NCBI RefSeq assembly: GCF_018449605.1
Contig: NZ_JAAVUW010000001.1
Coordinates: 744,001 to 808,000, forward strand
DNA from: Luteibacter sp. dw_328
GTDB taxonomy: Bacteria > Pseudomonadota > Gammaproteobacteria > Xanthomonadales > Rhodanobacteraceae
Direction: 5' to 3'
Length of the DNA: 64,000 bases
The notes under the pieces: model-generated
The model's input: the letters and a program-made list of their open reading frames with translations, nothing else
Databases searched by the model: none
What the model was told of the DNA's origin: nothing
Program-made: the position numbers and the translations under genes
Shown: positions 32,727-41,633 of the stretch, piece after piece
How the letters are laid out: every line of letters begins with the position of its first letter
How positions within the stretch are numbered: the first letter of the stretch is position 1

Positions 32727-33878
32727 ATGCACAACGAGACAGCTACCGATGCCGCCACGCCAGCCGCGGTGCGTCCCCAGGAGCCCGCGGATGCAGCAGC
32801 GGCGAGTGCCCAGCGGGTTCGACGCATCGTCCGCGTGGCGCTCCTGGTGCTGCTCGCCATGTTTCTCTACCACGTGTTCGCCGACCGCATCACGCCCTAT
32901 ACGTCGCAGGCGGCGATCGACACGTTCGTCGTGCAGATCGCGCCGGAGGTCTCGGGGCCGGTGGTGTCGGTGGATGTTGCCGACAACCACCCGGTGAAGA
33001 AGGGCCAGGTGCTGTTCCGCATCGATCCACGCCCCTTCCAGATCGCCGTGCAGGTAGCGCAGGCCAATGTGGCGCTGGCGACGCAGGCTGCCGATGCGTC
33101 GATCGCCGACGTGCGTGTGGCCGAGGCCCAGCTGAGTCGGCAACGCGTGGACCTGGCCGCGTCCCAGCAGTTGGGCAAGATCGTCCTGGACCTGTCGGCG
33201 AAGCGGGCCTTGTCGGAGACCTCGGCTATCCGCGCCCGGGCGGATATCGCGAAGACGAAAGCCGAGATCAGCCGCGGCGAAGCCGAGACCGAGCGGGCAC
33301 GCATCCGCATGGGCGACACGGGAAACAGCAACGCCCAGATTCGCCAGGCGCTTGCCGCGCTCGCGCAAGCCGAACTCGATCTCAGCCACAGCACGGTCGT
33401 CGCGCCCAGTGACGGCGTCGTTACCAACCTGCGGCTGTCGCCGGGGCAGTTCGCCAGTCGCGGCACGCCCGTTCTCAGTTTCATGGCCAACGGACCGCGC
33501 TGGATCAGCGCCGCGATGCGTGAGAACCAGCTGGGTCGTATCGCGCCGGGCAACCGCGCCTATGTTGTCTTCGACGATCGTCCCGGCACGGTGTATCCGG
33601 CCCACGTGGATAGCGTCGGCTGGGGTATCTCACAGGGCGGCGAGGCCCCGACTGGGCAGTTGCCCACGGTCAGTGCGCCCAGTGGCTGGCTGCGTGAGCC
33701 GCAGCGTTTCCCGGTACGCGTCGTCCTGGACGCGTCGCCCAGCCCCTCTGAGCAACGTTCACCGGGCCGCAGTGGCGCCCAGGCCAACGTCGTCGTGCTC
33801 ACCAGCGATGGCTCGGTCATGAACCCGCTGGCACGCGTGTGGATAAGGATGGTCGCCTTGCTCAGCTACCTGCGATGA
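32727..33878 (+). CDS. HlyD/EmrA-type membrane fusion protein
   Basis: 383 residues with an N-terminal membrane anchor (about 36-54) and the HlyD layout: YTSQAAIDTFVVQIAPEVSG, VSVDVADNHPVKKGQVLFRI with the biotinyl-lipoyl-like half, a coiled hairpin (about 105-215), STVVAPSDGVVTNLRLSPGQ second half. It would connect the inner-membrane pump to the outer channel. It overlaps the next start (ATGA, 33875-33878), indicating translational coupling. DUF2955 systems of this kind export aromatic or other small molecules. Confidence 0.9.
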   Translation: MHNETATDAATPAAVRPQEPADAAAASAQRVRRIVRVALLVLLAMFLYHVFADRITPYTSQAAIDTFVVQIAPEVSGPVVSVDVADNHPVKKGQVLFRIDPRPFQIAVQVAQANVALATQAADASIADVRVAEAQLSRQRVDLAASQQLGKIVLDLSAKRALSETSAIRARADIAKTKAEISRGEAETERARIRMGDTGNSNAQIRQALAALAQAELDLSHSTVVAPSDGVVTNLRLSPGQFASRGTPVLSFMANGPRWISAAMRENQLGRIAPGNRAYVVFDDRPGTVYPAHVDSVGWGISQGGEAPTGQLPTVSAPSGWLREPQRFPVRVVLDASPSPSEQRSPGRSGAQANVVVLTSDGSVMNPLARVWIRMVALLSYLR

Positions 33879-34864
33879 GCACGAGCGACGCGACGCTACA
33901 GGCCACCCTGCGTTTTGCCGTGGGCGTTACCCTCGCCTTCGTCCTCAGCGAAGCGATGCGTTGGTCCCCCAGCTTTCTGGCGCCCGTATTCACCGCCGTA
34001 CTCCTCACCAATCTGCCGGTCAGGCCCGGACTGAAAGTGGCCGTGAGCCTGATGTTCGTGATCATCGGCGCGTCGCTGTTCGCCCTGGGACTGGCATCGC
34101 TGCTTCGCGACACGCCGACCGTCATGTTCGGCCTTATTGCCCTATGCGTCTTCGCAGCCTTCCTCGCCATCCTCAGCGGACGTCCTCCGTTCCCCGCGCT
34201 GCTGCTCCTGATCTGCCTTGCGACCATTCCGGTAGTGGTGATGATCGCTCCCACCCAGGCCGGGGTGCTGCCGACAGCCTTGATCCGTAGCATGTTGGTG
34301 GCGTTACTGACCATCCAGCTCGTCTACGTCGCATGGCCTCTTGGGCCTCCCGCGCGATCGCCGCCCCCAGCCACGTCACGCACCACCTCCCCGGGTGCGA
34401 TGGCCGCCGCCGGTGTCGCCATCGTAATGCCCCTGATGCTGGTCTACCTGCTGTTCGGCCTCGCCGACGTGCTCCCGGTGATGATCGCGACCGTGATGCT
34501 AGTGGCCAACTTCGATGCACAGCGTGGCCGCATGCACGCGCTGGGCATGATCGTCGGCAACACGATCGGCGGCCTTCTCGGACTCCTACTTCACAGCCTG
34601 TTGGTTACCACGCCCACCCTTCCCTTCCTGTGCGTGCTCATGTTTGCCGTGCTGCTGGGGTTTGGCCAACGGACCAGCGCCGGCGGTCCGGCGGCCGGGC
34701 TGGCGATGCTCACCTGTAACGCCACGCTGATCATTCTCAGCACGGCGATCTCATCGGATACAGGGACGCTTTCGTTGTGGTTGATACGCGTGCTTCAGTT
34801 CGCGCTGGCCGGTGCCTTTGCCGTAGGCACGATGAGCCTCGTGTGGCATCGGCGGGACGCTTAG
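33875..34864 (+). CDS. DUF2955/FUSC-like inner-membrane pump subunit
   Basis: 329 residues with about nine membrane segments arranged in two halves separated by a short proline-rich loop (PPARSPPPATSRT). The pattern LRFAVGVTLAFVLSEAMRWS and LTNLPVRPGLKVAVSLMF is that of DUF2955/FUSC-type proteins which pair with HlyD partners, related in outline to AaeB aromatic-acid efflux. The start ATG overlaps the HlyD stop. Its end overlaps the convergent patatin gene by four bases. Confidence 0.82.
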   Translation: MSTSDATLQATLRFAVGVTLAFVLSEAMRWSPSFLAPVFTAVLLTNLPVRPGLKVAVSLMFVIIGASLFALGLASLLRDTPTVMFGLIALCVFAAFLAILSGRPPFPALLLLICLATIPVVVMIAPTQAGVLPTALIRSMLVALLTIQLVYVAWPLGPPARSPPPATSRTTSPGAMAAAGVAIVMPLMLVYLLFGLADVLPVMIATVMLVANFDAQRGRMHALGMIVGNTIGGLLGLLLHSLLVTTPTLPFLCVLMFAVLLGFGQRTSAGGPAAGLAMLTCNATLIILSTAISSDTGTLSLWLIRVLQFALAGAFAVGTMSLVWHRRDA

Positions 34865-37110
34865 AAGCGATGCCCCACTTCCAGGAAGATGTTGTGTTCT
34901 CCGCCCTGCCGGGCGCCGACACCGATGAGGATCGGTCCGATCCATGAGTTGATACCCACATAGATACTTCCGTTCAGAAGGGAGTTACCCCAACTCATCC
35001 GCGAACGATCGATCCACGCGTTGCCATACTCGAGCGTGGTCCCCACAAGGACATCCTGGTTGAGGAAGCGGCCTGTGCGGTAGGAATAGCCCAGCAAGAC
35101 CTCTGCATAGTCCTGGCCGGTGAGCTCGTTCGACACGAAGCCGGCCAACCGGGAAAACCCGCCGAGTCGATAGACGCTCTGGATCGGCGCCACGCCGCTC
35201 GTGGTCACGTGGTACCGAACACCCAGCTGGACCGAGTGCCTGCCAAAAAGGTGAGCGTCGATACCATCGAAATCGAGCTGCTCGAAGTTCGTGTCCGCGC
35301 CAAGGCCGGTACGCGACCAGGTATATCGGGTTCGCGCGAGGTAACCATCGCGAGGAAAGTAGAAACTGTCCAGCCGATCCACCGTCGCTTCAAGGTAGCC
35401 CTCGCCCCCCTGAAAATGCGTTCGAGGCGTCGTCGGCTCGCCGATCTGGATCTTGATGTTTCCGGCTTCGCGCTGGTAGCCAACCGTCACCGCACCATAG
35501 TTGCCGAACTCACGACCGAAGCCAGCTCCGAAGATGCCCTGGTGGACGTTGTACTCGGCTGTCCTGTCGCCGCGGTTGTCGAATGTGTTGATGTCGTAGG
35601 AGCGATACTGCAAACGGCTGGCAAAGAAGTATTTCCCCTCTGCGCCGAGCGGCTGGTAGTACTCGGTGAGAAAGCCCGACTCGCTGCCTAAGGAGAGGAG
35701 GTAGCGAATCTCCCCGCCACTATCATTGATCGGTGAATGAAGGATGCCAACGCGCAGGCTCATGTCGAATCGTCCCTGGAAATCGCCGCTGGTACTCAGA
35801 CCGGCTTCGAGGTAGTTCGGCCCCTGGAGCTTCTCGCTGACGTGGACTAGCACGCCCTTCTGACCGTCCTCCTGCACCAGCTCGTAAGTCACCTGCGAGA
35901 GTGTCGTCAACCCGTACACCCTGTACAGCGAGTCCTCAGCGCGCTTCGCGTCGAACGGCTGGCCGACAGGAATATCGACGCGGGAAAGAATCATGCTGTC
36001 GCGGTAGCGACTGTGATTGTCGAGCCGGACAAACTGCACGACCGGCGGCGGGCTCTGTTTACCATGGCGCATGGTGACGTTCTGCGCATAGGCATCGTCC
36101 GGTATCGACAGGCGAGTCAGCGCAGGAGTGGCCGCGTCGGCGCCCTCTTTACCGATGGCGAGTGCTTCGGGCCCCTTGGCGAAGGACGCCGTGGCCACGC
36201 GGTCGCCCAACGGGGGGCTGATGAGGACATCGCGATCGGTCAGGGTAGCCAGCTGCTCGCGCGTATTGCGGACGGTAAGCAGGCCGGTGACCTGGCCGGT
36301 GATCTCGAGCACATTCGACTGCGGCGTGATGGTGGCCAACGGCGTGCCCACATCCACGGCAATCACGATATCCGCACCCATCGCGCGCGCTATGTCGACC
36401 GGAACGTTGCGTGCAACGCCACCGTCGACGACGACATGGGAGCCAATGCGGACCGGGGGAAAAACACCCGGGATCGACATGCTCGCCCGCATGGCCAGCG
36501 CCAGGTCGCCACGGTCGATGACCACCGCGTCACCGGAGTTCATGTCGGCCGCGACGGCCCGGTAGGGAATAGGAAGGTTGTCGAAGTTTTCGATAGTGGC
36601 GACAGGTTCGATCATCTTCTCGAACAGCAGAAGGATGCGTTCACCCGCGAGCAGCCCACCGGCGATCACCAGGCCTTTCGAACCAACGCCCACGCCGGGC
36701 GTGGATACCACGAGGGTGTCGTCCGTTTTGCGGCGATACGAACGCTCACGACGGTCCAGGGAGTCGTTGAAGAGGCGATCCCAGTCCAGCGCCAGGACGA
36801 ATTGCTGGATCTCGTCGACCGACTTGCCGGACGCGTAGAGCGCCCCCACGAGTGCGCCCATGCTCGTGCCAGCGATGCAATCCACGGGGATATGCATCTC
36901 TTCGAGCTTGCGTAGCACCGCGATATGGGCAATGCCCCGTGCACCGCCGCCGCCCAGGACGAGACCAATCCGTGGCCGGTTCTCCGGCTGAACGGGTCGC
37001 GCCCGGCACGCCAGCGTCGCGTCCTCGGCTCGAACCGGTGTCACGGGCAATCCCGATAGCGCAGCAAGCAACGCCAGCCACGCGAACAAGTGACGTCGAC
37101 GCTTCATCAT
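34861..37110 (-). CDS. Patatin-like phospholipase with outer-membrane barrel (PlpD-type, type Vd)
   Basis: 749 residues with a signal peptide (about 1-28). Patatin domain about 45-330: GGGGARG oxyanion loop (53-59), GTSMG with Ser83, catalytic Asp229 in DGG. A POTRA-like domain (about 350-430; RVDIPVGQPFDAKRAEDSLY) and a 16-strand-like beta barrel (to residue 749, ending in a C-terminal aromatic, EVGHRF) complete the type Vd autotransporter layout, as in Pseudomonas PlpD. The passenger lipase is delivered to the cell surface. A site at 37207 lies about 97 bp upstream. Confidence 0.9.
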   Translation of the reverse strand: MMKRRRHLFAWLALLAALSGLPVTPVRAEDATLACRARPVQPENRPRIGLVLGGGGARGIAHIAVLRKLEEMHIPVDCIAGTSMGALVGALYASGKSVDEIQQFVLALDWDRLFNDSLDRRERSYRRKTDDTLVVSTPGVGVGSKGLVIAGGLLAGERILLLFEKMIEPVATIENFDNLPIPYRAVAADMNSGDAVVIDRGDLALAMRASMSIPGVFPPVRIGSHVVVDGGVARNVPVDIARAMGADIVIAVDVGTPLATITPQSNVLEITGQVTGLLTVRNTREQLATLTDRDVLISPPLGDRVATASFAKGPEALAIGKEGADAATPALTRLSIPDDAYAQNVTMRHGKQSPPPVVQFVRLDNHSRYRDSMILSRVDIPVGQPFDAKRAEDSLYRVYGLTTLSQVTYELVQEDGQKGVLVHVSEKLQGPNYLEAGLSTSGDFQGRFDMSLRVGILHSPINDSGGEIRYLLSLGSESGFLTEYYQPLGAEGKYFFASRLQYRSYDINTFDNRGDRTAEYNVHQGIFGAGFGREFGNYGAVTVGYQREAGNIKIQIGEPTTPRTHFQGGEGYLEATVDRLDSFYFPRDGYLARTRYTWSRTGLGADTNFEQLDFDGIDAHLFGRHSVQLGVRYHVTTSGVAPIQSVYRLGGFSRLAGFVSNELTGQDYAEVLLGYSYRTGRFLNQDVLVGTTLEYGNAWIDRSRMSWGNSLLNGSIYVGINSWIGPILIGVGARQGGEHNIFLEVGHRF

Positions 37111-37206
37111 GGGGGCAGTGAGGCGCGCATGACGTTGACTCCGGCCAGGGACGCGGACGTGCCGCCGATTGACCTAAGCGTAGGCCGTTGGCTGGCAGGT
37201 GAATCC

Positions 37207-37222
37207 GGTAGTAGTACTTAGC
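37207..37222. promoter_or_regulatory. Site GGTAGTAGTACTTAGC
   Basis: GGTAGTAGTACTTAGC at 37207-37222, between the divergent patatin and glycine-zipper genes; 14 of 18 bases alike over the corresponding window at 39597 when CC is included on its left. Confidence 0.4.
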
Positions 37223-37310
37223 AGGCGCTACGCAAGAATGCCGATGCGGGATCTCTTTGAGCGGCGAAGCTATGGTGTCGACATCCCGTCACGATTACGG
37301 AGCTGCGCAG

Positions 37311-37775
37311 ATGAAGATCACATCCAGGCTGGCGTTGGCTTTGACCATGGTGGCGACCGCCGTCGTGCCCTGCTCGTTCGCCCAACAGCCTCCCGCCGCT
37401 TACCCCGCCAAGGGTCAAAGCGCGGAGAAGCAGCAGGCTGACAAGAATGCGTGCATGTCATGGGCCCGGTCGAACGCACCCAGCCAGCCCGTGCCGGCGC
37501 AACAGACGGGACCGGCCGTCGGTGGCGGACAACGCCTGGCAGGCGCCGCGCGAGGCGCGGCGGCGGGCGCTGTGATCGGCGGCGTGGCAAATGGTGACGC
37601 GGGACGCGGCGCCGGTGTAGGCGCCACGGCAGGCGTCGTCGCGGGAGGTGTTCGCGCGCGTCGGGCAAGAGCAGAGCAGAACCAGGCCGCTGCCAATACC
37701 CAGGCGCAGAACGATGCGTCGTTGAGCCACGCTTACGGCGCATGCATGAAGGGACGCGGCTACACCATCAACTGA
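37311..37775 (+). CDS. Small exported glycine-zipper protein
   Basis: 154 residues from ATG 37311, with GGAG eight bases upstream. Signal peptide about 1-24 (PCSFAQ). The middle is an Ala/Gly-rich zipper (GGGQRLAGAARGAAAGAVIG, then GAGVGATAGVVAGGV), as in YMGG-type and Rick_17kDa-like membrane-inserting segments. Two cysteines (NACMSW, GACMKG) flank the zipper and may form a disulphide. It is divergent from the patatin gene. Function is unknown, probably envelope structure. Confidence 0.75.
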   Translation: MKITSRLALALTMVATAVVPCSFAQQPPAAYPAKGQSAEKQQADKNACMSWARSNAPSQPVPAQQTGPAVGGGQRLAGAARGAAAGAVIGGVANGDAGRGAGVGATAGVVAGGVRARRARAEQNQAAANTQAQNDASLSHAYGACMKGRGYTIN

Positions 37776-37798
37776 TCATGTAGTCACGCCAGTTGACC

Positions 37799-38428
37799 TC
37801 AGGGCTTTCCCGATGCCTTCGGCGTGACCTGCACAGCCACGCCTTCCACGTACGTCATCCTCGCGAGGTCGCCGACCTTGAGCTGCGACATGCGAGCCTG
37901 TCGCGTGGGGTCGGTCACTTCGATCCGCCGCTGCTTGCCGTCCGGACCCGTCAGCGTGACCGTGTGAGTTGCCAGGTCGAGGGCCGTTATCCTGCTCGTG
38001 ATGGAAACGGACTGGCCGACGTCGATGCCCGGCTTGGCACCCTTTGGGGCGCGTGTGCTTTCACTCTCGGCTTCTATACCCGGCGTAGCGCCGCTGTTCG
38101 CGGGCAGAAGCTCTAGCGCCGTGGCAGCCTGGTAAGTAACCGTAACGATATCGCCCGCCCGTAGCTGGGCGAAGTTGCGAACCTCCGGGCCGGCCTCGAT
38201 CGTGAATTCGGATCCCTTGGCGTTACGCAGGGTCACAAAGCGGCTTTCGTGGTCGACGTTGGTCACGGTCGCAGACTCGGTCTCTTCGTGTCGAGCCAGC
38301 TCAAAGGCCTTGCCATGAACCGTCGATGCCATGGCGGGCTCTGCCGCCTGTGCCCATGCGGTGCAGGGCACGGCCAGCGCGAAGGAGGCGGTCATCGAGA
38401 AGACCGCCGGAATAAGGAGTTTGTTCAT
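37799..38428 (-). CDS. Exported protein with tandem beta modules, unknown
   Basis: 209 residues from ATG 38428 (GGAG upstream). Signal peptide about 1-26 (TAWAQ). Two similar beta modules follow: ATVTNVDHESRFVTLRNAKG with LRAGDIVTVTYQ, and ITALDLATHTVTLTGPDGK with LKVGDLARMTYVEG. Such paired modules resemble DUF5666-type or OB-fold repeats. No enzyme motif is visible. It ends 24 bp from the convergent glycine-zipper gene. Confidence 0.7.
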   Translation of the reverse strand: MNKLLIPAVFSMTASFALAVPCTAWAQAAEPAMASTVHGKAFELARHEETESATVTNVDHESRFVTLRNAKGSEFTIEAGPEVRNFAQLRAGDIVTVTYQAATALELLPANSGATPGIEAESESTRAPKGAKPGIDVGQSVSITSRITALDLATHTVTLTGPDGKQRRIEVTDPTRQARMSQLKVGDLARMTYVEGVAVQVTPKASGKP

Positions 38429-38469
38429 GCGATTACTCCAGGACAAAGTGGCGGGAATACCGACATGAG

Positions 38470-38829
38470 TCAGCAGCCGTGCGTACGGAAGAAGACGACG
38501 ATCTGGACCATGCGGACAGACATCACCAGATAGGCAAGGCCCATGGCAAACTGGAGCAGGACGTGCCACCGGAATCGACGCAGCTTATGCAGTCCATCGA
38601 AGAAATTGACCGCAATGAGCACGATGCCGAGGAACACGACGACGTAACTAAGCAGCACAGGGTTGACGAAGATATGCAGCGCGGCATCCGCGCCGCTTCG
38701 CTTCGCCGTGTCCAGGCCGGCCGCGACGACAATGGTCGCGACCAGAAGATTCCGGACGTGATCGAAGATCACGCGGACTCCGCCACGCTCGAAGAGCACT
38801 TGCGTGGCGAAGTTCAAGCGCGAGTTCAC
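38470..38829 (-). CDS. Small inner-membrane protein
   Basis: 119 residues from GTG 38829, which overlaps the preceding TGA by four bases (GTGA), so translation is coupled to the DUF3313 gene. Three hydrophobic segments (about 26-40, 49-70, 92-112). No recognised family; it may be a partner of the lipoprotein-like protein encoded before it. Confidence 0.65.
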   Translation of the reverse strand: MNSRLNFATQVLFERGGVRVIFDHVRNLLVATIVVAAGLDTAKRSGADAALHIFVNPVLLSYVVVFLGIVLIAVNFFDGLHKLRRFRWHVLLQFAMGLAYLVMSVRMVQIVVFFRTHGC

Positions 38830-39476
38830 TGCAGATTGTCGCTGTCCAGGCGCGTCCTGAGGCGCTTGCCCGCGGCATCCAGGACTTTCCCGATATCCGC
38901 CCACGTGAGGTTTTCTTTTTCGACGTCCTGTCCGGCCAGAGGATCGATGACCACGGCAAGACGCTTGCCGGAGGCGTCCAGAAGCTCTGCCTCCAACGTG
39001 GCAGACGCGATGTTGAGGTTGGGTCCGGCGGTCGCCGCGTTCTTCGCCGCGCCGATGACGAAGCCGACGGGCGTATAGCCGAGAAGGCCGCGCTTCTTTT
39101 TCTCCGCGACCACGTTGGTAACGGCGAGGCGCAGCCGAAGAACGTTCGGGCCAGCGGTGTCCACCACGGGATACTTCGGCTCGAGGTTCTTGATCAGCGC
39201 CTTGCGCAGGTTCTCCGTGACTGCGGACAACTCGTTCGGATCGATGCCCTGGTAGGTGGAGTCCTTCGAGTACCAGACGAGGATCGGGTCGATCTGAACC
39301 TTGGTCAGGCCCTTGAGGCTTGCTCCTGGCGCCATGTAGATGAAGGACCCTTCGTGCTTGGGATCGGGTTGCAGCGCTGGGTAGGAGTCAAGGAATCCGC
39401 TCTGCGGAGGAGGCGCGGCTGCCGTCGCCACGGTGAGTACGAGCAAGCCGGCAATAAGGCAAAGAGCACGACGCAT
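38826..39476 (-). CDS. DUF3313-like exported protein
   Basis: 216 residues from ATG 39476, with AGAGGAG just upstream. Signal peptide about 1-21. The opening SGFLDSYPALQPDPKHEGSF (20 residues) and the following NVLRLRLAVTNVVAEKK and ASATLEAELLDASGKRLAVV are typical of DUF3313, usually small envelope lipoproteins. No lipobox cysteine is seen, so this one would be periplasmic. It leads a two-gene operon and has the GGTAGTACTACC palindrome about 122 bp upstream. Confidence 0.78.
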   Translation of the reverse strand: MRRALCLIAGLLVLTVATAAAPPPQSGFLDSYPALQPDPKHEGSFIYMAPGASLKGLTKVQIDPILVWYSKDSTYQGIDPNELSAVTENLRKALIKNLEPKYPVVDTAGPNVLRLRLAVTNVVAEKKKRGLLGYTPVGFVIGAAKNAATAGPNLNIASATLEAELLDASGKRLAVVIDPLAGQDVEKENLTWADIGKVLDAAGKRLRTRLDSDNLQ

Positions 39477-39596
39477 GGGAAGCTCCTCTAAGCCGCGCCC
39501 AGGGATGAGCTTCGAACCCCGCGTCACAGCCCGGTTCACGGCGCCGTTGTGGCGCCGACTAACGAGAAGCTTAGGCCCCTCGATCGCGCAACTCGC

Positions 39597-39613
39597 CGGT
39601 AGTACTACCTAGG
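39597..39613. promoter_or_regulatory. Palindromic site GGTAGTACTACC with CCTAGG
   Basis: The perfect 12-bp palindrome GGTAGTACTACC (39598-39609) is followed by an overlapping CCTAGG (39608-39613). It lies between the divergent DUF3313 operon and the iron permease. Confidence 0.45.
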
Positions 39614-39654
39614 ATCTACCCCGTAAGAGTTCGGCCGAACCGCCGTTCCTGTAC

Positions 39655-39673
39655 GATAACGATTCTCACTACG
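39655..39673. promoter_or_regulatory. Fur box upstream of the iron permease
   Basis: GATAACGATTCTCACTACG matches the 19-bp Fur consensus (GATAATGATAATCATTATC) at about 14 positions and sits 15 bp before the iron-permease ATG. It implies iron repression. Confidence 0.7.
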
Positions 39674-39687
39674 AATGGCCTCGCACC

Positions 39688-41628
39688 ATGGTTCCCCGCG
39701 TTATCCGGTGGTTTGCTGGACTAACCCTCTCTCTCGCCCTCTCGACGACGTGCCTGGCCGCCGAACCCTACGCAGCCGACGCGCAAACGGCCTGGCGTTT
39801 GCTCGATTACATCGCCGTCGACTATGCCGGCGCGGTGAACCATGGAGCCGTATCCAGCCCCGCTGAGTACGCCGAGCAGCAAGAATTTGCGTCCACCGTC
39901 TCGGCGCACATCGCGGCCCTGCCGGAGAAAGCCGGCAAAGCCGGGCTGGTCGATCAGGCAGCCGCCCTCAGGGCGGCTATCGCGTCGAAAGCGGATCCCA
40001 AGGATGTCTCGGATGCCTCGCACAAGCTGGCAGCCGCCCTTTTAGCCGCGTATCCCGTGCCCCTGGCGCCGGCTCGTGTGCCCGACTTCGCGCATGGCGC
40101 GCAGCTGTTCCAGCAGAACTGCGTGGCGTGTCATGGCGCCACCGGCAACGGCGACGGCCCCGCTGCGAAGGCGTTGGCGACACCGCCCATCGCCTTCACC
40201 GACCAGGAGCGCGCTCGCGAGCGCAGCGTGTTCTCGCTCTACCAGATCGTGACGCAAGGCGTCGACGGCACGCCCATGCCTAGCTTCGCCAGTCTCTCCG
40301 ATGACGACCGTTGGTCGCTGGCCCTGTATGTCGGCCACTTTGCCGTTCCCGATCAGATGGCCGCTGCCGGTGAAGGTCTCTGGCAGCACGATGCAACGCT
40401 GCGCACGGACGTCCCCGACCTCACCTCCCTCGTGACCACCACGCCCTCGGCTCTTGGCAAGCGCATCGGGCAACAGCAAGCTGATGAAATCATGGGCTAC
40501 CTCCGTCGCCACCCTGACGTGCTCGCACCGAAGGTCTCAGCGTCGTCGCTGTCCGTCGTGCGCGAGAAGCTCAAGGCGAGCGTCGTAGCCTACCGCGCGG
40601 GTGACAAGCCGGGCGCGAGCACGCTTGCACTGTCGGCTTACCTGGATGGCTTCGAGCCCATCGAACCTCTGTTGGGCAGCCGCGACAGCACGCTGCTCGA
40701 ACACATCGAAGGCTCGATGGGTGAATACCGCGCGGCGATCGAGCACCGCGCGAGTGCCGACGACGTCGCGAACCGCGAACAGGTCCTGAGCACCCTGCTG
40801 GACGACGCGGAGGCCGCGATATCACCCAATGCCAGTGGCAAGCTTTCGACCTTTATCGGTGCGGCGACCATTCTTCTGCGCGAGGGCCTCGAAGCGCTGC
40901 TCATCGTCGTGGCTATGATCGCGTTCCTGCGCAAGGCCGAGCGCATGGAAGTCATGCCGTATGTCCACGCGGGCTGGACGGGCGCACTCGCGGCCGGCTT
41001 CCTTACCTGGGTCGCCGCGACGTGGCTGATCGGCATCAGTGGTGCGAGCCGTGAACTGACGGAAGGTTTTGGTTCGGTATTTGCCGCGGTGGTGCTCCTG
41101 TCCATCGGCATATGGATGCACGGGAAATCCCAGGCTGGACAATGGCAGCGCTATATCAAGGAACGCATGGCCACGGCGCTTTCGGGCCGTTCGGCGTGGT
41201 TCCTGTTCGGTCTCGCCTTTATCGTGGTGTATCGCGAGGTGTTCGAGACGATCCTCTTCTACGCCGCGCTCTGGACGCCCGGCAGCGGTGCGGCGCTCCT
41301 GGCTGGCGCCGCCACCGCCTGTGTCGCGCTCGCGATCATCGCCTGGGCGCTGCTGCGATATAGCCGCATGCTTCCGATCGGCAAGTTCTTCGCCTATAGC
41401 TCGTGGTTGATGGCGATACTTACCGTGGTGCTCGCGGGCAAGGGTATCGCTGCGCTGCAGGAGGCAGGCATTGTCGGTATCCGACCGCTCGGTGGCGTGC
41501 CACGCATCGAGCTGATCGGACTGTTTCCGACGGTTCAGACGGTCGCGGCCCAGGTGCTTATGATCGTGGCCGTGGTTGGCGGTTTCTGGGCAAATCACCG
41601 GAAGGCACTCAAAGAGGCCTCCCGATAG
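39688..41628 (+). CDS. FTR1-type iron permease fused to a cytochrome c domain
   Basis: 646 residues: signal peptide about 1-25, a periplasmic helical part, then a cytochrome c domain with heme motif Cys145-Val-Ala-Cys148-His149 and likely axial Met197 (GTPMPSF). After a helical linker, the FTR1 permease spans about 390-640: REGLE (398-402) and REVFE (516-520) are the iron-transport signatures, with about seven membrane helices. This fused form (cytochrome plus FTR1) lets iron oxidation be tied to import through a partner reductase/oxidase or electron sink. The preceding Fur box gives iron control. It ends five bases from the convergent nuclease gene. Confidence 0.9.
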   Translation: MVPRVIRWFAGLTLSLALSTTCLAAEPYAADAQTAWRLLDYIAVDYAGAVNHGAVSSPAEYAEQQEFASTVSAHIAALPEKAGKAGLVDQAAALRAAIASKADPKDVSDASHKLAAALLAAYPVPLAPARVPDFAHGAQLFQQNCVACHGATGNGDGPAAKALATPPIAFTDQERARERSVFSLYQIVTQGVDGTPMPSFASLSDDDRWSLALYVGHFAVPDQMAAAGEGLWQHDATLRTDVPDLTSLVTTTPSALGKRIGQQQADEIMGYLRRHPDVLAPKVSASSLSVVREKLKASVVAYRAGDKPGASTLALSAYLDGFEPIEPLLGSRDSTLLEHIEGSMGEYRAAIEHRASADDVANREQVLSTLLDDAEAAISPNASGKLSTFIGAATILLREGLEALLIVVAMIAFLRKAERMEVMPYVHAGWTGALAAGFLTWVAATWLIGISGASRELTEGFGSVFAAVVLLSIGIWMHGKSQAGQWQRYIKERMATALSGRSAWFLFGLAFIVVYREVFETILFYAALWTPGSGAALLAGAATACVALAIIAWALLRYSRMLPIGKFFAYSSWLMAILTVVLAGKGIAALQEAGIVGIRPLGGVPRIELIGLFPTVQTVAAQVLMIVAVVGGFWANHRKALKEASR

Positions 41629-41633
41629 ATCCC

